Under the pieces are notes generated by a model. The model made no database searches. It saw nothing but the letters and a program-made list of their open reading frames with translations, and was not told the origin of the DNA. The translations under genes and the position numbers were made by a program. DNA of 13,889 nt from Bordetella parapertussis. Lineage in GTDB: Bacteria > Pseudomonadota > Gammaproteobacteria > Burkholderiales > Burkholderiaceae_C. Shown piece after piece: positions 1 through 7,924 of this stretch (the first letter of the stretch is position 1; the number at the start of each line of letters is the position of its first letter). The stretch lies in contig CAMBSK010000046.1 in assembly GCA_945870575.1 (NCBI GenBank), forward strand, positions 1 to 13,889, written 5' to 3'.

Positions 1-3000
1 CATCACTCACACTCAAACCGGTGATGGCTTGAGGTGTGTATGCCACTTGCGTTCCAGCAAGGTTGTAAGTGGCCATATTGGCAGCCACACTGACTGCGCT
101 TGGCACGGTATTGACTGGCGCATCGTTGACCGCTGTCACGCTGGTGCTCAAGGTCACCGGGGTGGCGCTGAAGTAGTCGTTATTGACACTGGTGAAACGG
201 GTCAAGCCGCTGCTATTATTTTCAATCAAATAAGCCGTGATTCCGCCAGGCGTACCATTGAACTCTGCCGCTGGCTTGAAGCGCAAAAGGGTGTTGACAT
301 CGAAGTAGAAAACATTGGTGGGGGATGGCACATCTACTCCGCTGACAGGAATGTCAGACCAAGTGCCGTTGTAAAAATACTGCCAGCTTCCTTGGGCGGC
401 AGTGGATGCCACATTGGTAATGCCAATGCCCGCAAAAGCGTTTGCTGAGCTGCCTCCGGTGACAGCGTCTTTGGCATCACTGAAACTAGCGCTGAATAAA
501 CTGCCGACCGTGGCACCATTGTTCGTCGCGGCATCTTCCAAAATGGCGCTTAGTGTCACCGTTTCTTGGCCTGCAACGACTGTGGGTTTGTCGTTGACCG
601 CGGTGACGTTGATGGTCAAGGTCTTAGCTGATGTGCTGGTGTCTGTGCCACCGCCATCGTCCTTGACCTTAAAGCCAATGGTGGCGTAGTTGGTACCGTT
701 GGCATCAGCCCCAGGTGTGTACACCAAATTACCCAGATCTGCGACCGGAATGCTGGCGTTCTGCAACACGTCTGTATCGTTCAACTTCAAAGTGCCTGCG
801 GTAGGCAGTGTCGTGATGATGACCGCGGTGAATGCATTGACCGGATTGTCATTGGCATCTGCAAAGCCAAAGTCTGCGGCAGTAAATGATTTGCTGCCGT
901 CCTCATTGATCGTGATGGTTTTGTCAGTACCGGTAGGGGCATCGTTCACCGAAGTCACACTGGTTTGCAAAGTCACTGCAGCAGCGGTGAAATGCTCTGC
1001 AGGCGGATTTTCGACACGATCTCCGTTGTCAGCATTGTCAATGTCGGGCACGCTGCTGTCCACCAAGTGGGTGGTGAGTTTGCCGGGTGTGCCGTTGAAA
1101 TTGATCGCCGGGGCGAAGCGCATGAAAGCATCGGCGCGCACGTAATACACATTCGTATCAGTGGGTGCTGCATCCGCACCTGCGGAGTTGTTGGGAATGG
1201 CTGTCCAGCCTGATGTGCCGTCGGCAGACCATTGCCACACACCTTGGGCATCAGTGGCGGCATTGCCGGTGATGGCTATGCCACTGAATGTGTTGGCGGA
1301 GCTGCCGCCAGACACCTGGTCTTTGGCGTCGCTGAAACTGGCACCAAACAAACTGCTGACCGTTGCACCTGACGGGCTGGCCGTGTCTTCGTCGACAGCA
1401 GTCAAAGTGACGACCTGCTTGCCTGAGACGACGGTGGGCGCGTCATTCACAGCTGAGATGACAACTTTGATCGGGATGTCTATGGTTGTGAAGTCATCGC
1501 CATCTAAGGCTTTGACAGTGAATGCATTGATTTGACTTGTATTGATTCCATTGACATCTGCCGCAGGAGTCCATTGCAGTCTATCGGCCTGCTCAACAAC
1601 GGTGACACCCACCACTACATCTAACCAATCGCCGCCATCCACATCCCACTTTTTCAGTGTGCCTGAGGTCACGCCAGAGATCTGGAATTTCAGAAGACTG
1701 CCTTCAGGATCATTCGCAGCTGCATTTAAAGCAGATCCCAAAAATTCTATGGCGGTATCTTCAACCGTATCCGGCAGTAAGGCGAAGCTTTGCGCAACAG
1801 GTATTTCATTCACATCTTGCACGGTAAGCCCAACCTCACCAACATCTGAAACATTGCCTTTGGCGTCTAGTGCTTTCACCTCATATGAACCACTACTACC
1901 TTCAGATTCGTAGTCATTAAAAGAAGACCTAGCCCCAGTATCAGTGATGGTGATCTTGCCGTCATTGTCGATTTTGAAATAACCATTGGCAGTGGTGTCG
2001 CTTAAGGAACCATTGTCCAAGAAGCGATAGCCGGTCACTTTCACGTTATCGGTGGCTGCCACAGTGCCAACGACCGCACCAGCCACCTGGTTTTCGTCGA
2101 AACGCAGATATTGATTCGGGGTCACCACCGGCGCATCCACATCAGGCACTTTGATATCAACCCCGGTAACGTCGAATGAATCCGCATCATTACCCTTCAA
2201 GTCCTGCACCACAGCGGCAGGTTCTCCCCCTTCGCCGCCAGAAGACTCTGAACCCGCTTTGTTGTAAGCCAAGGTAACAGTTTGCTGCACTTGAAGCTTC
2301 TGACTCAAAGTCAGGGTGATTACCCTGTCTGTGATTGACACACTATCAACAGAGACAACTACCTCTTCATCGCCGTCATCGCCGGGATTGGTCACGACCA
2401 AAGAAAAATCGGAGGGAACAGGTTTATTGTCTTCATCCAGCGCTTCGCTGTAGGTCAGGTAAACAATGGAGCCATCCGCTTCGTCAGTTTCGAGTTTCAG
2501 CAACAAAGGTGGCGTGTTGTCAGCCACCGTCAATGTCACTGTGTCTGTGTCAGTCAATTCCCCGCCGCTGCCACTGTGGCCGCCGTCGCTGGTCAGCATG
2601 GTGAGCGTATCTTCACCTGTGTAATCCACATCCGGTGTATAGCTCAGACCATCTGACTCCAACCAGTTATTTAAATCATTTCTGGTACCCGTGACGGTCA
2701 ATCTTTTGTCAGTGGAAGTGAATTCCAAGTCACTGTCTATGGTGTGCGTCAAGGTTCCGTGATCGACCGAGAAGGTCACGCTCATCTGGCTTTGGTTTGC
2801 GTCCACATCGTCAATACTCAAACCTGAGAGAGGTAAGTTGGATTTAGGGAGCCTTATTTCAACCCCCGCAGAAATCACATAGGAAGTGATGTCGGCTTCA
2901 ACATCGATAGGGTCTGGCATGCTATTGACCGGCGCGTCATTGACCGCATTGACTGTAACGGTAGACACCAGGTTTAATACGCTGGTGTCCACACCGCTGT

Positions 3001-6000
3001 CATCCGTTCCTCCGCTGTCTTTGATCTGGGTCAGTGTGAACACACGGTTCCCTGCGGTCGGGTTGTCCCTAGAAGTGTTTTGGTATTTGATGCTTTGAAT
3101 CAGTGCCTGGGCTTCGCTGGCAGACATACCGTTACCGTCGTCCATTGTTATCACAACCGTGGCAACGCGGTTGGTGATACTGACTTCGTAATACAAACCG
3201 TCTTTGATGTCTCCATCATCACTTTCCAACTGTATGGACACGCCATCTATGATGATTTTTTCGTGTTCTCCATCCACCAAGCCACTCACCGTGAATGTCA
3301 AACTGGTGATGGTTTGTCCGCTTTCAACCGTGCTGATGTTGGCTGCACTGAAGACGATAACCCCATCGCCCTGCACTGACTGAGAGTCACCCGCACCTGC
3401 CGTACCCTCTGTGAACGTGGGGTTGGCCGCAGTGGCGTTTAGCGTAGGCTTGTCGTTTACCGAGGTTACGTTAAAGGTCAAGGTTTTAGCATCGCTGGTG
3501 TTCACGCCGCCATTGGCTGTGCCGCCGTCATCCTGCACTTTGAATTCGATAGTGGCATAGCTAGTGCCATTGCCGTTGGGTGCGGGCGCATATACCAAGT
3601 TGCTCAGGTCTGCTGCCGCAATGCTTTGGTCTTTGGTCACGTCCACGTTATTGAGCTTCAGGCTACCGGCAGCGGGCAGGCTGGTGATGATGACGGCGCT
3701 CAAACTGTTGGCAGAGTTGTCTGTCGTATCTGCAAAACCAAAATCCGTAGCTAACAATATTTGTCTGCCATCTTCCATGACAGTGAAGGTCTTGTCCGCT
3801 CCAGATGGCTCATCGTTGACTGCATTGATAGTGATGGTGGTTGTGCTGGGAGTGACATTGCTCAACGAGCCATCGCTGACTGAAGTTGTCAAGGTACGTG
3901 TGCCGTTGGCATGCTGCGCACCGGTATAGGTGATCTTGCCGGCGGTGGTAAAGAAAGTGTTCAAGTCTGCCGCGGTACCGGTGAACGTGCGTGCAATAGC
4001 TGTTCCAGCCACATTCACGTTGCCACCAGTGGTCGCGTTGATGCTGCCGTCTGCAATGCTCAAGGTCACTGTCAGGTTGGTGCTGTCCACGTCCACAAAC
4101 GGGATGCCAGTGAATTGCAGGTTCCCAGCTGTGTCTTCATTCACAGCGAATGCCGCAGGGGCGGAGACTGTCGGGGCATCATTCACGTTGGTTAGTTTCA
4201 GGGTGACTTCTGCAGCTATAGACCAGTTCCCCATATTGTCACCGGCTTGAACGCCATACACCAGCGAGTTGCCGCCGTTGATCTTGGTTTCAAAGTCGTT
4301 ACTGGCCTTGCCCGCACCCAAGCCCGCGCTGGTCAGTGAAATTTTGCCGGTGTTGTCTATGCTGTACCAGCCGTCTTTGCTGATACTGGTTTGGGTGTCT
4401 GCAAAACGAAATTTGCTGACGCTGCGGTTTGTCAAAACCCTTGCATCAAAGCCGCCTGGGGCGGTTTGGTTTTCGTCATAGCTAAAGCTTTGACTTGGAT
4501 TGACCGTGATCTCCGCAACTACGGTGGTCACGTTATTTGTTACGGATTTAGCTGAAACAAAGGTGGTGACATCATTACCCGCCAAGTCCTGAACGGCCAG
4601 CAAATCATCAGTACCCGTGGTAGGGTCGGTATAGTTGACTGTGACTGTTTGGTCGTTGGCTATTTTGGTTTTCAAAGTCAACACCACGTCATCGCCATCT
4701 ATCGCCACGCTGTCGATAACTGCATTCGCTGCGTTACCTCCCGGGGGCGTCACACTGACCGAGAATTGGCTCATGTCCGCCGTGTTTTTAGACAAGGCCG
4801 AATTAAAATGCAGGTAGATTTTTGTGCCGTCGCTGTTGGTATTGGCACTGATGAATGTAGGCGCAGTGGTGTCAACATCAGTGATGGATTTCAAATCATT
4901 TTTGCTGACGTTTTTGATGGAGACCTTCGTGTCACTGTTCACTGTGCTCATCAGCGTAGTGAAGTCAAAGGAATTTGTACCTTTAACTGCATCTTTAATG
5001 ATGGTTGCCACGGAAGCGGTGTCTTTTCCGTTGGACTTTTCCATTTGAGACAACAGCGCCAGCGCTTTACCGTACTCATTCACAGTGTCCTTGTCACTGG
5101 TGACCACTTTGGCTGAGGTCAAATCGTCCACCGGCAAACCGAACTTTTGCGCCACTTGGATATTGGCTTTGGTGATTTCGCTTGTGGTGAGTGACACAGG
5201 AACGGTGATTTTGGTGTTATCTGTCGAAGCGGATACACCTGCAACCAGCGCGGCAACGTTGGTCAGCGGCGTGACGTTCACGGTTTGCGCCGTCTTGGCG
5301 TCGCCTGTGTAATTCACCACCGCCAGCAGCGGCGTATCAAAGGTTTTTTCCTGTCCCGTGGCTTCGTCAACATACTTCGGAGTGATGTTGTCGGTTGGAT
5401 CGTCATACACCTTGATCACCAACGCGCCTTTGTAACTGCTGTTGTTGAGTTCAAGCTCATAAGTGCCGTCGGCTTTGACATCGGCTGTGCCCAGGCTGTT
5501 GCCCTTGTCGTCAAAAGCCTGAACCTTCAAACCGGCGACCAAACCCTGCCCGACCACGGGCCCTGCAAAAACACTGCCACTGACCTTGGGCCCGGCTGCT
5601 TTGCTGCCTGTTTCAGTACCACCGCCACCACCACCACCGCCCACAGCAGCGGCCAGACCCACCGCCCCCACCACACCCCATGTGCCGCCCAACCCTGACA
5701 GCGCTGATAAAACCGGTCCGCCAAACGCCACCGGTTCGGCCATCGGCATGGCAGGCATGCCCGGCGTCCACAACACCGACATGCCGTTGGCACTGACCTC
5801 CACCGGCGTTTGCGCCGTCACCACCCCGTAAGACGGCGTACCCGCAGCACCTGTGTCCACCAGGTACGAAGGGCTGTCAACTGAAGCCTTGGCATTGCTC
5901 GCTTCGTCCGGGAAAAAGTTATCTACCTCCACAACGTTCAAGTTATCCACCATCACTTGCAATTTTTTGCCCTTGCGCACCACGGTCTGGTTTTTGATGA

Positions 6001-6160
6001 CCTCGCCGGTCTTGGCGTCGACCAAGCGGTACACCGTCTTGGGCTGGGCTTTCACGCTCACACGCTGTGTGCTGCCAGTGGTGTCTATGTAACCAAGCGT
6101 TTGTTCAGCAGCGGCTGAGGTGGCGTTGGCGGGAATGGCTTTGAATATGAGCTTGGACAT
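1..6160 (-). CDS. Giant BapA-type repeat adhesin, N-terminal 2053 residues (C-terminus beyond window)
   Basis: This is a large surface adhesin, probably exported by a type I system and acting in attachment or biofilm formation. I sampled the frame along its length (reading 1860-3490 and 5580-6160 in full) and found no stop; it exits the left edge. The ATG at 6160 has an AGGAG site (6167-6171) six bases upstream. There is no Sec signal, as expected for type I export. Residues 1 to about 80 match the BapA prefix domain and end in VEVDNFF. A hydrophobic stretch leads to Gly174-181. Next come a carboxypeptidase-regulatory-like beta domain (about 190-265), a helical region (265-425), a SwmB-like domain (about 430-537) and cadherin-like repeats. 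These are divided by linkers of the VNDAP/VNDKP type near 4170, 3812, 3452, 2935, 1442, 941, 590 and 122. A second SwmB-like domain lies near 1213-1335. Family placement is confident; ligand and full length are unknown. Confidence 0.92.
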   Translation of the reverse strand, partial: MSKLIFKAIPANATSAAAEQTLGYIDTTGSTQRVSVKAQPKTVYRLVDAKTGEVIKNQTVVRKGKKLQVMVDNLNVVEVDNFFPDEASNAKASVDSPSYLVDTGAAGTPSYGVVTAQTPVEVSANGMSVLWTPGMPAMPMAEPVAFGGPVLSALSGLGGTWGVVGAVGLAAAVGGGGGGGGTETGSKAAGPKVSGSVFAGPVVGQGLVAGLKVQAFDDKGNSLGTADVKADGTYELELNNSSYKGALVIKVYDDPTDNITPKYVDEATGQEKTFDTPLLAVVNYTGDAKTAQTVNVTPLTNVAALVAGVSASTDNTKITVPVSLTTSEITKANIQVAQKFGLPVDDLTSAKVVTSDKDTVNEYGKALALLSQMEKSNGKDTASVATIIKDAVKGTNSFDFTTLMSTVNSDTKVSIKNVSKNDLKSITDVDTTAPTFISANTNSDGTKIYLHFNSALSKNTADMSQFSVSVTPPGGNAANAVIDSVAIDGDDVVLTLKTKIANDQTVTVNYTDPTTGTDDLLAVQDLAGNDVTTFVSAKSVTNNVTTVVAEITVNPSQSFSYDENQTAPGGFDARVLTNRSVSKFRFADTQTSISKDGWYSIDNTGKISLTSAGLGAGKASNDFETKINGGNSLVYGVQAGDNMGNWSIAAEVTLKLTNVNDAPTVSAPAAFAVNEDTAGNLQFTGIPFVDVDSTNLTVTLSIADGSINATTGGNVNVAGTAIARTFTGTAADLNTFFTTAGKITYTGAQHANGTRTLTTSVSDGSLSNVTPSTTTITINAVNDEPSGADKTFTVMEDGRQILLATDFGFADTTDNSANSLSAVIITSLPAAGSLKLNNVDVTKDQSIAAADLSNLVYAPAPNGNGTSYATIEFKVQDDGGTANGGVNTSDAKTLTFNVTSVNDKPTLNATAANPTFTEGTAGAGDSQSVQGDGVIVFSAANISTVESGQTITSLTFTVSGLVDGEHEKIIIDGVSIQLESDDGDIKDGLYYEVSITNRVATVVITMDDGNGMSASEAQALIQSIKYQNTSRDNPTAGNRVFTLTQIKDSGGTDDSGVDTSVLNLVSTVTVNAVNDAPVNSMPDPIDVEADITSYVISAGVEIRLPKSNLPLSGLSIDDVDANQSQMSVTFSVDHGTLTHTIDSDLEFTSTDKRLTVTGTRNDLNNWLESDGLSYTPDVDYTGEDTLTMLTSDGGHSGSGGELTDTDTVTLTVADNTPPLLLKLETDEADGSIVYLTYSEALDEDNKPVPSDFSLVVTNPGDDGDEEVVVSVDSVSITDRVITLTLSQKLQVQQTVTLAYNKAGSESSGGEGGEPAAVVQDLKGNDADSFDVTGVDIKVPDVDAPVVTPNQYLRFDENQVAGAVVGTVAATDNVKVTGYRFLDNGSLSDTTANGYFKIDNDGKITITDTGARSSFNDYESEGSSGSYEVKALDAKGNVSDVGEVGLTVQDVNEIPVAQSFALLPDTVEDTAIEFLGSALNAAANDPEGSLLKFQISGVTSGTLKKWDVDGGDWLDVVVGVTVVEQADRLQWTPAADVNGINTSQINAFTVKALDGDDFTTIDIPIKVVISAVNDAPTVVSGKQVVTLTAVDEDTASPSGATVSSLFGASFSDAKDQVSGGSSANTFSGIAITGNAATDAQGVWQWSADGTSGWTAIPNNSAGADAAPTDTNVYYVRADAFMRFAPAINFNGTPGKLTTHLVDSSVPDIDNADNGDRVENPPAEHFTAAAVTLQTSVTSVNDAPTGTDKTITINEDGSKSFTAADFGFADANDNPVNAFTAVIITTLPTAGTLKLNDTDVLQNASIPVADLGNLVYTPGADANGTNYATIGFKVKDDGGGTDTSTSAKTLTINVTAVNDKPTVVAGQETVTLSAILEDAATNNGATVGSLFSASFSDAKDAVTGGSSANAFAGIGITNVASTAAQGSWQYFYNGTWSDIPVSGVDVPSPTNVFYFDVNTLLRFKPAAEFNGTPGGITAYLIENNSSGLTRFTSVNNDYFSATPVTLSTSVTAVNDAPVNTVPSAVSVAANMATYNLAGTQVAYTPQAITGLSVSD
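116..583 (-). repeat. Adhesin repeat type A, copy 2 (about 156 residues)
   Basis: The unit starts TVVAGQETVTLSAILEDAA and ends TSVTAVNDAP. It shares with copy 1 (935-1435) the segments 'GATVGSLFSASFSDAKDAV', 'FAGIGITNVASTAAQGSWQY', 'LLRFKPAAEFNGTPGGIT' and 'FSATPVTLSTSVTAVNDAP'. The divergence between copies is substantial, so this is not a recent duplication. Confidence 0.75.
584..934 (-). repeat. Adhesin repeat type B, copy 2 (about 117 residues)
   Basis: The unit starts TGTDKTITINEDGSKSFTA and ends NVTAVNDKP. It matches copy 1 at 3446-3805 in 'FGFAD', 'AVIITTLPTAGTLKLN', 'ADLGNLVYTP', 'TNYATIGFKVKDDGGG' and 'AKTLTINVTAVNDKP'. It lies between the two type A copies. Confidence 0.75.
935..1435 (-). 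repeat. Adhesin repeat type A, copy 1 (about 167 residues)
   Basis: The unit starts TVVSGKQVVTLTAVDEDTA and ends TSVNDAP. Landmarks shared with copy 2 at 116-583 are 'GATVSSLFGASFSDAKDQV', 'SGIAITGNAATDAQGVWQW', 'MRFAPAINFNGTPGKLT' and 'FTAAAVTLQTSVTSVNDAP'. The copies are clearly homologous but diverged, and copy 1 is about 11 residues longer. They flank one type B unit, so the order here is A-B-A. Confidence 0.75.
2150..2521 (-). other. SwmB-like domain 2 of the adhesin
   Basis: It begins DNTPPLLLKLETDE and runs through 'SIVYLTYSEALDED', 'FSLVVTNPGDDGDEE', 'RVITLTLSQKL' and 'VTLAYNKAG' to 'AVVQDLKGNDADSF'. The layout and conserved positions parallel the copy at 4555-4876. This copy is more acidic and has a Glu/Gly/Ser-rich insertion (SESSGGEGGEP) before the final strand. 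It is followed by a cadherin-like repeat starting near 2130 (VDAPVVTPNQYLRFDENQ), just as domain 1 is followed by a cadherin-like repeat, so the two-domain block appears duplicated. Confidence 0.6.
3446..3805 (-). repeat. Adhesin repeat type B, copy 1 (about 120 residues)
   Basis: A cadherin-like unit starts SGADKTFTVMEDGRQILLA and ends NVTSVNDKP. It shares 'FGFAD', 'AVIITSLPAAGSLKLN', 'ADLSNLVYAP', 'TSYATIEFKVQDDGG' and 'AKTLTFNVTSVNDKP' with copy 2 at 584-934, about 2.5 kb away in the same gene. Two related units so far apart, separated by other domain types, suggest block duplication or shuffling during growth of the adhesin. Confidence 0.75.
4555..4876 (-). other. SwmB-like domain 1 of the adhesin
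   Basis: The segment begins DTTAPTFISAN and ends AVQDLAGNDVTTF. It contains the characteristic order 'G-T-K-I-Y-L-x-F-N-x-x-L', then 'FSVSVTPPGG', then 'DDVVLTLKTKI' and 'VTVNYTDP'. This matches the SwmB repeat found in cyanobacterial motility protein SwmB and many proteobacterial adhesins, a beta-sandwich of roughly 105 residues. The same signature recurs at 2150-2521. It carries a Pro-Pro-Gly triplet at 4739-4747. Confidence 0.65.
5618..5641 (-). repeat. Eight-glycine codon run in the adhesin
   Basis: Eight consecutive GGT/GGC codons encode Gly174-181, directly after the hydrophobic segment WGVVGAVGLAAAV. A short hydrophobic stretch followed by a glycine run is common near the N-terminus of BapA/LapF-like adhesins and probably forms a flexible hinge between the prefix domain and the repeats. 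The trinucleotide run could expand or contract by slippage without breaking the frame. Confidence 0.75.
5920..6160 (-). other. BapA prefix-like N-terminal domain of the adhesin
   Basis: The first 80 or so residues open MSKLIFKAIPANATSAAA and continue with a beta-rich pattern: RLVDAKTGEVI, VVRKGKKLQVMVDN and finally VEVDNFF. The motif 'charged residues, G, hydrophobic strand, V-[DE]-NFF' is typical of the prefix domain that begins BapA, Bap and LapF-like adhesins. It is the main reason to call the giant gene an adhesin of that class rather than a LapA or a classical RTX toxin. The match was recognised by eye, not by profile search. Confidence 0.7.
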
Positions 6161-6375
6161 GGCGGTCTCCTGAATAGGCATGAGGAAAGTGAACCGCAAA
6201 GCATAATCTATTAAGAAAAAAATTTGTTCTTTTTAATACATATTTATTTTAAAAATAGGCATAAATATACTGTTACTCAGTTTCGACAAACTGAGGGAAT
6301 CAGATGCCGCTATCAGTCAAATAGCCCGTGAAATCAATATCTTGTAAAGCAATCAAGCTCTTTTTTCTATGGACG
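6161..6375. promoter_or_regulatory. AT-rich upstream region of the adhesin gene
   Basis: No gene is visible here. On the minus strand the region leads into the adhesin ATG at 6160, with an AGGAG ribosome site at 6167-6171. A TATATT hexamer (plus-strand 6264-6269) is a possible -10 element, but I see no good -35 at the right spacing. If it is used, the leader would be about 100 bases. The 20-base hairpin at 6276-6295 overlaps where the -35 region would be. The promoter assignment is tentative. Confidence 0.35.
6276..6295. promoter_or_regulatory. Perfect hairpin/palindrome upstream of the adhesin
   Basis: CTCAGTTT and AAACTGAG form a perfect 8-base inverted repeat around a CGAC loop. It lies 116 bases before the adhesin start codon and just upstream of a possible -10 TATATT. 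No T-run follows it on either strand, so it is not a standard terminator. It could be an operator for a dimeric regulator or an RNA hairpin in a leader. Confidence 0.4.
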
Positions 6376-6406
6376 AAAAAAAACCCACCGGCGCAAACCG
6401 GTGGGT
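6376..6406 (-). terminator. Rho-independent terminator of the DUF1330-aminotransferase operon
   Basis: Read on the minus strand, a 9-base stem ACCCACCGG/CCGGTGGGT with a six-base loop is followed directly by eight T residues. It lies 19 bases past the aminotransferase stop codon. Its strength should insulate the adhesin promoter region from read-through. Confidence 0.92.
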
Positions 6407-6424
6407 GTATTTGCCGCAGTTAAC

Positions 6425-7627
6425 TTACTTGCTGTTTTTCTGAATGAAATCCGCCATGCGCTTCAAACCGCCCTTGATGGCTTCATCTGACGCGGCGTAG
6501 CTGAAGCGTATGTGCTGGCCGTCACCTTCAACGCGCTGGCCAAAGTGAATATCCGCCAGCACGGCCACGCCCGCCTCTAGCAACAAACGTTTGCGAAACA
6601 CTTCCGAATCAGCGCAACCGGTCAGGCGGCAAGCTTCGGTCACGTTCGGCCAGGCGTAAAACGCGCCGCCCGGGGTTTTGCAGGTCACGCCGGGGAGTTG
6701 GTTGAGCAAACCGACGATCAAATTGCGGCGGCTCAAAAACACCTCGCGCATGTGGTTGGCGTCGTCCTGCGGTCCGTTCAAGGCTTCCACGCCCGCCCAT
6801 TGCGTGATGTGCGAGGCGCAGGACTCGGTGTTGGTGATCCAGTTGGTGAAATAGGGCGCCAGCTTTTTGTTGGCGCAAAAGCCTAAGCGCCAACCGGTCA
6901 TGGCCCAGGTTTTGGAGCAACCGTCGGAGAGGATGGTGCGCTCTTGCATGCCGGGCAATGCGGCAATGGAATTGAACTCGCCGTCATACACCAATTGACC
7001 GTAAATCTCATCGGCAAACACCCAAATTTGCGGGTGCTTGCGCAGTATGTCGGCGATGGCTTGCAAGTCGGCTTTGGTCAGAATACCGCCGGTCGGGTTT
7101 TGCGGCGAATTCAAAATCAACAGCTTGGTGCGCGGCGTGATTTTGTCGGCCAGCTCTTGCGGGTCAAAGCTGAAGTTGCGGTCCTCGCGCAAATAAATCG
7201 GCACACCGACCGCGCCGTTGGCTTTGATTTGCGATTCGTAAATCGGAAAACCCGGAACGGGGTAAATCACTTCGTCGCCCGCGCCGAAATCGGTCACCGA
7301 CTGAATCGTGTAGCCGATGAATGGCTTGGCACCGGCGCCGACCACCACGTCGTCCGCGTCCACATGAATGCCACGGGTGCGCGCAAAGTAAGCCGCTGCC
7401 GCCTGGCGTAACTCCGGAATACCTGCTGACGGTGTGTAGCCGTGCTTGCCACCTGTGATGGCCGAGATGCCAGCTTGCTGAATGTTTTTTGGCGTCGGGA
7501 AATCGGGCTGACCAATGCAAAAAGAAATGATGTCGTGGCCTTCACGGATCAGCTTGTTCACCTCGGCCAGCACCACGAAGGCGTTTTCGGTGCCCAGACC
7601 TAAGGCGCGTTGACTCAGTTGCGTCAT
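6425..7627 (-). CDS. PLP-dependent class I/II aminotransferase
   Basis: This 400-residue cytosolic enzyme has the fold type I aspartate-aminotransferase layout. Visible residues include NPTG (Asn177-Gly180), the cofactor-binding Asp206 and Tyr209 in DEIYG, the Schiff-base lysine Lys239 in SDGCSKTWAMTGWRLGF, the phosphate-contacting Arg247, and the carboxylate-binding Arg374 in IRFSYA. The N-terminal SFCIGQPDFPTP and GYTPSAGIPELR motifs match aspartate/aromatic-type aminotransferases. The amino donor and acceptor cannot be named from sequence. The ATG at 7627 begins 3 bases after the stop of the DUF1330 gene, with a GGGG-containing site inside that gene's end, so the two are co-transcribed and perhaps translationally coupled. 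A strong terminator follows. Confidence 0.93.
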   Translation of the reverse strand: MTQLSQRALGLGTENAFVVLAEVNKLIREGHDIISFCIGQPDFPTPKNIQQAGISAITGGKHGYTPSAGIPELRQAAAAYFARTRGIHVDADDVVVGAGAKPFIGYTIQSVTDFGAGDEVIYPVPGFPIYESQIKANGAVGVPIYLREDRNFSFDPQELADKITPRTKLLILNSPQNPTGGILTKADLQAIADILRKHPQIWVFADEIYGQLVYDGEFNSIAALPGMQERTILSDGCSKTWAMTGWRLGFCANKKLAPYFTNWITNTESCASHITQWAGVEALNGPQDDANHMREVFLSRRNLIVGLLNQLPGVTCKTPGGAFYAWPNVTEACRLTGCADSEVFRKRLLLEAGVAVLADIHFGQRVEGDGQHIRFSYAASDEAIKGGLKRMADFIQKNSK

Positions 7628-7630
7628 GGC

Positions 7631-7924
7631 TTACACCCCTTCGATGATGCGTATATCGCGCACCACGGCGTTGTTGCCCAGCTCGTGCATCGCCTCTTGG
7701 TAACCGGCGCTGTCGTAAGCCGCCAGTGCGGCTTGCAAGCTGTCGAACTGAATCAGCACGGTGCGTTGCATCTTGCCGCTTTCCTTGACGGCGGCCGGCA
7801 TGCCGCGCGCCAAAAACGTGCCGCCAGCGGCGGTCAAGGAAGGCAGCGCCAATTTGGCGTAGGCCGCCAGCGCGTCCTGGTCGTGGATCTCGTGATAAGC
7901 GCTGATGAGGTAGGCCTTGGGCAT
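7631..7924 (-). CDS. DUF1330 family small protein
   Basis: A 97-residue protein matches the DUF1330 family (ferredoxin-like alpha-beta dimeric barrel) along its whole length. It opens KAYLISAYHEIHDQDALAAYA, has the GG-x-FLARG segment near residues 34-41, and continues with the strand TVLIQFDSLQAALAAYDSAGY. It ends RDIRIIEGV. The usual family length is about 95 residues, so it is complete. No enzymatic activity is established for the family and none should be assumed. The ATG at 7924 follows an AAGGAG ribosome site at good spacing. It is the first gene of an operon with the aminotransferase, which hints at a shared metabolic role, but the link is only positional. Confidence 0.88.
   Translation of the reverse strand: MPKAYLISAYHEIHDQDALAAYAKLALPSLTAAGGTFLARGMPAAVKESGKMQRTVLIQFDSLQAALAAYDSAGYQEAMHELGNNAVVRDIRIIEGV

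Noticed and set aside
116..1435. Possible CRISPR or recent tandem DNA repeat in the left part
   Set aside because: The repetition is at the protein level, with units of 117-167 residues that have diverged; no short, regularly spaced identical DNA repeats are present.
29..6092. Numerous plus-strand open frames of 60-155 residues across the left half
   Set aside because: They all lie opposite one continuous minus-strand adhesin frame, have no family resemblance, and reflect the low stop density of the complementary strand. The minus frame shows regular VNDAP-type linkers and repeated domains throughout.
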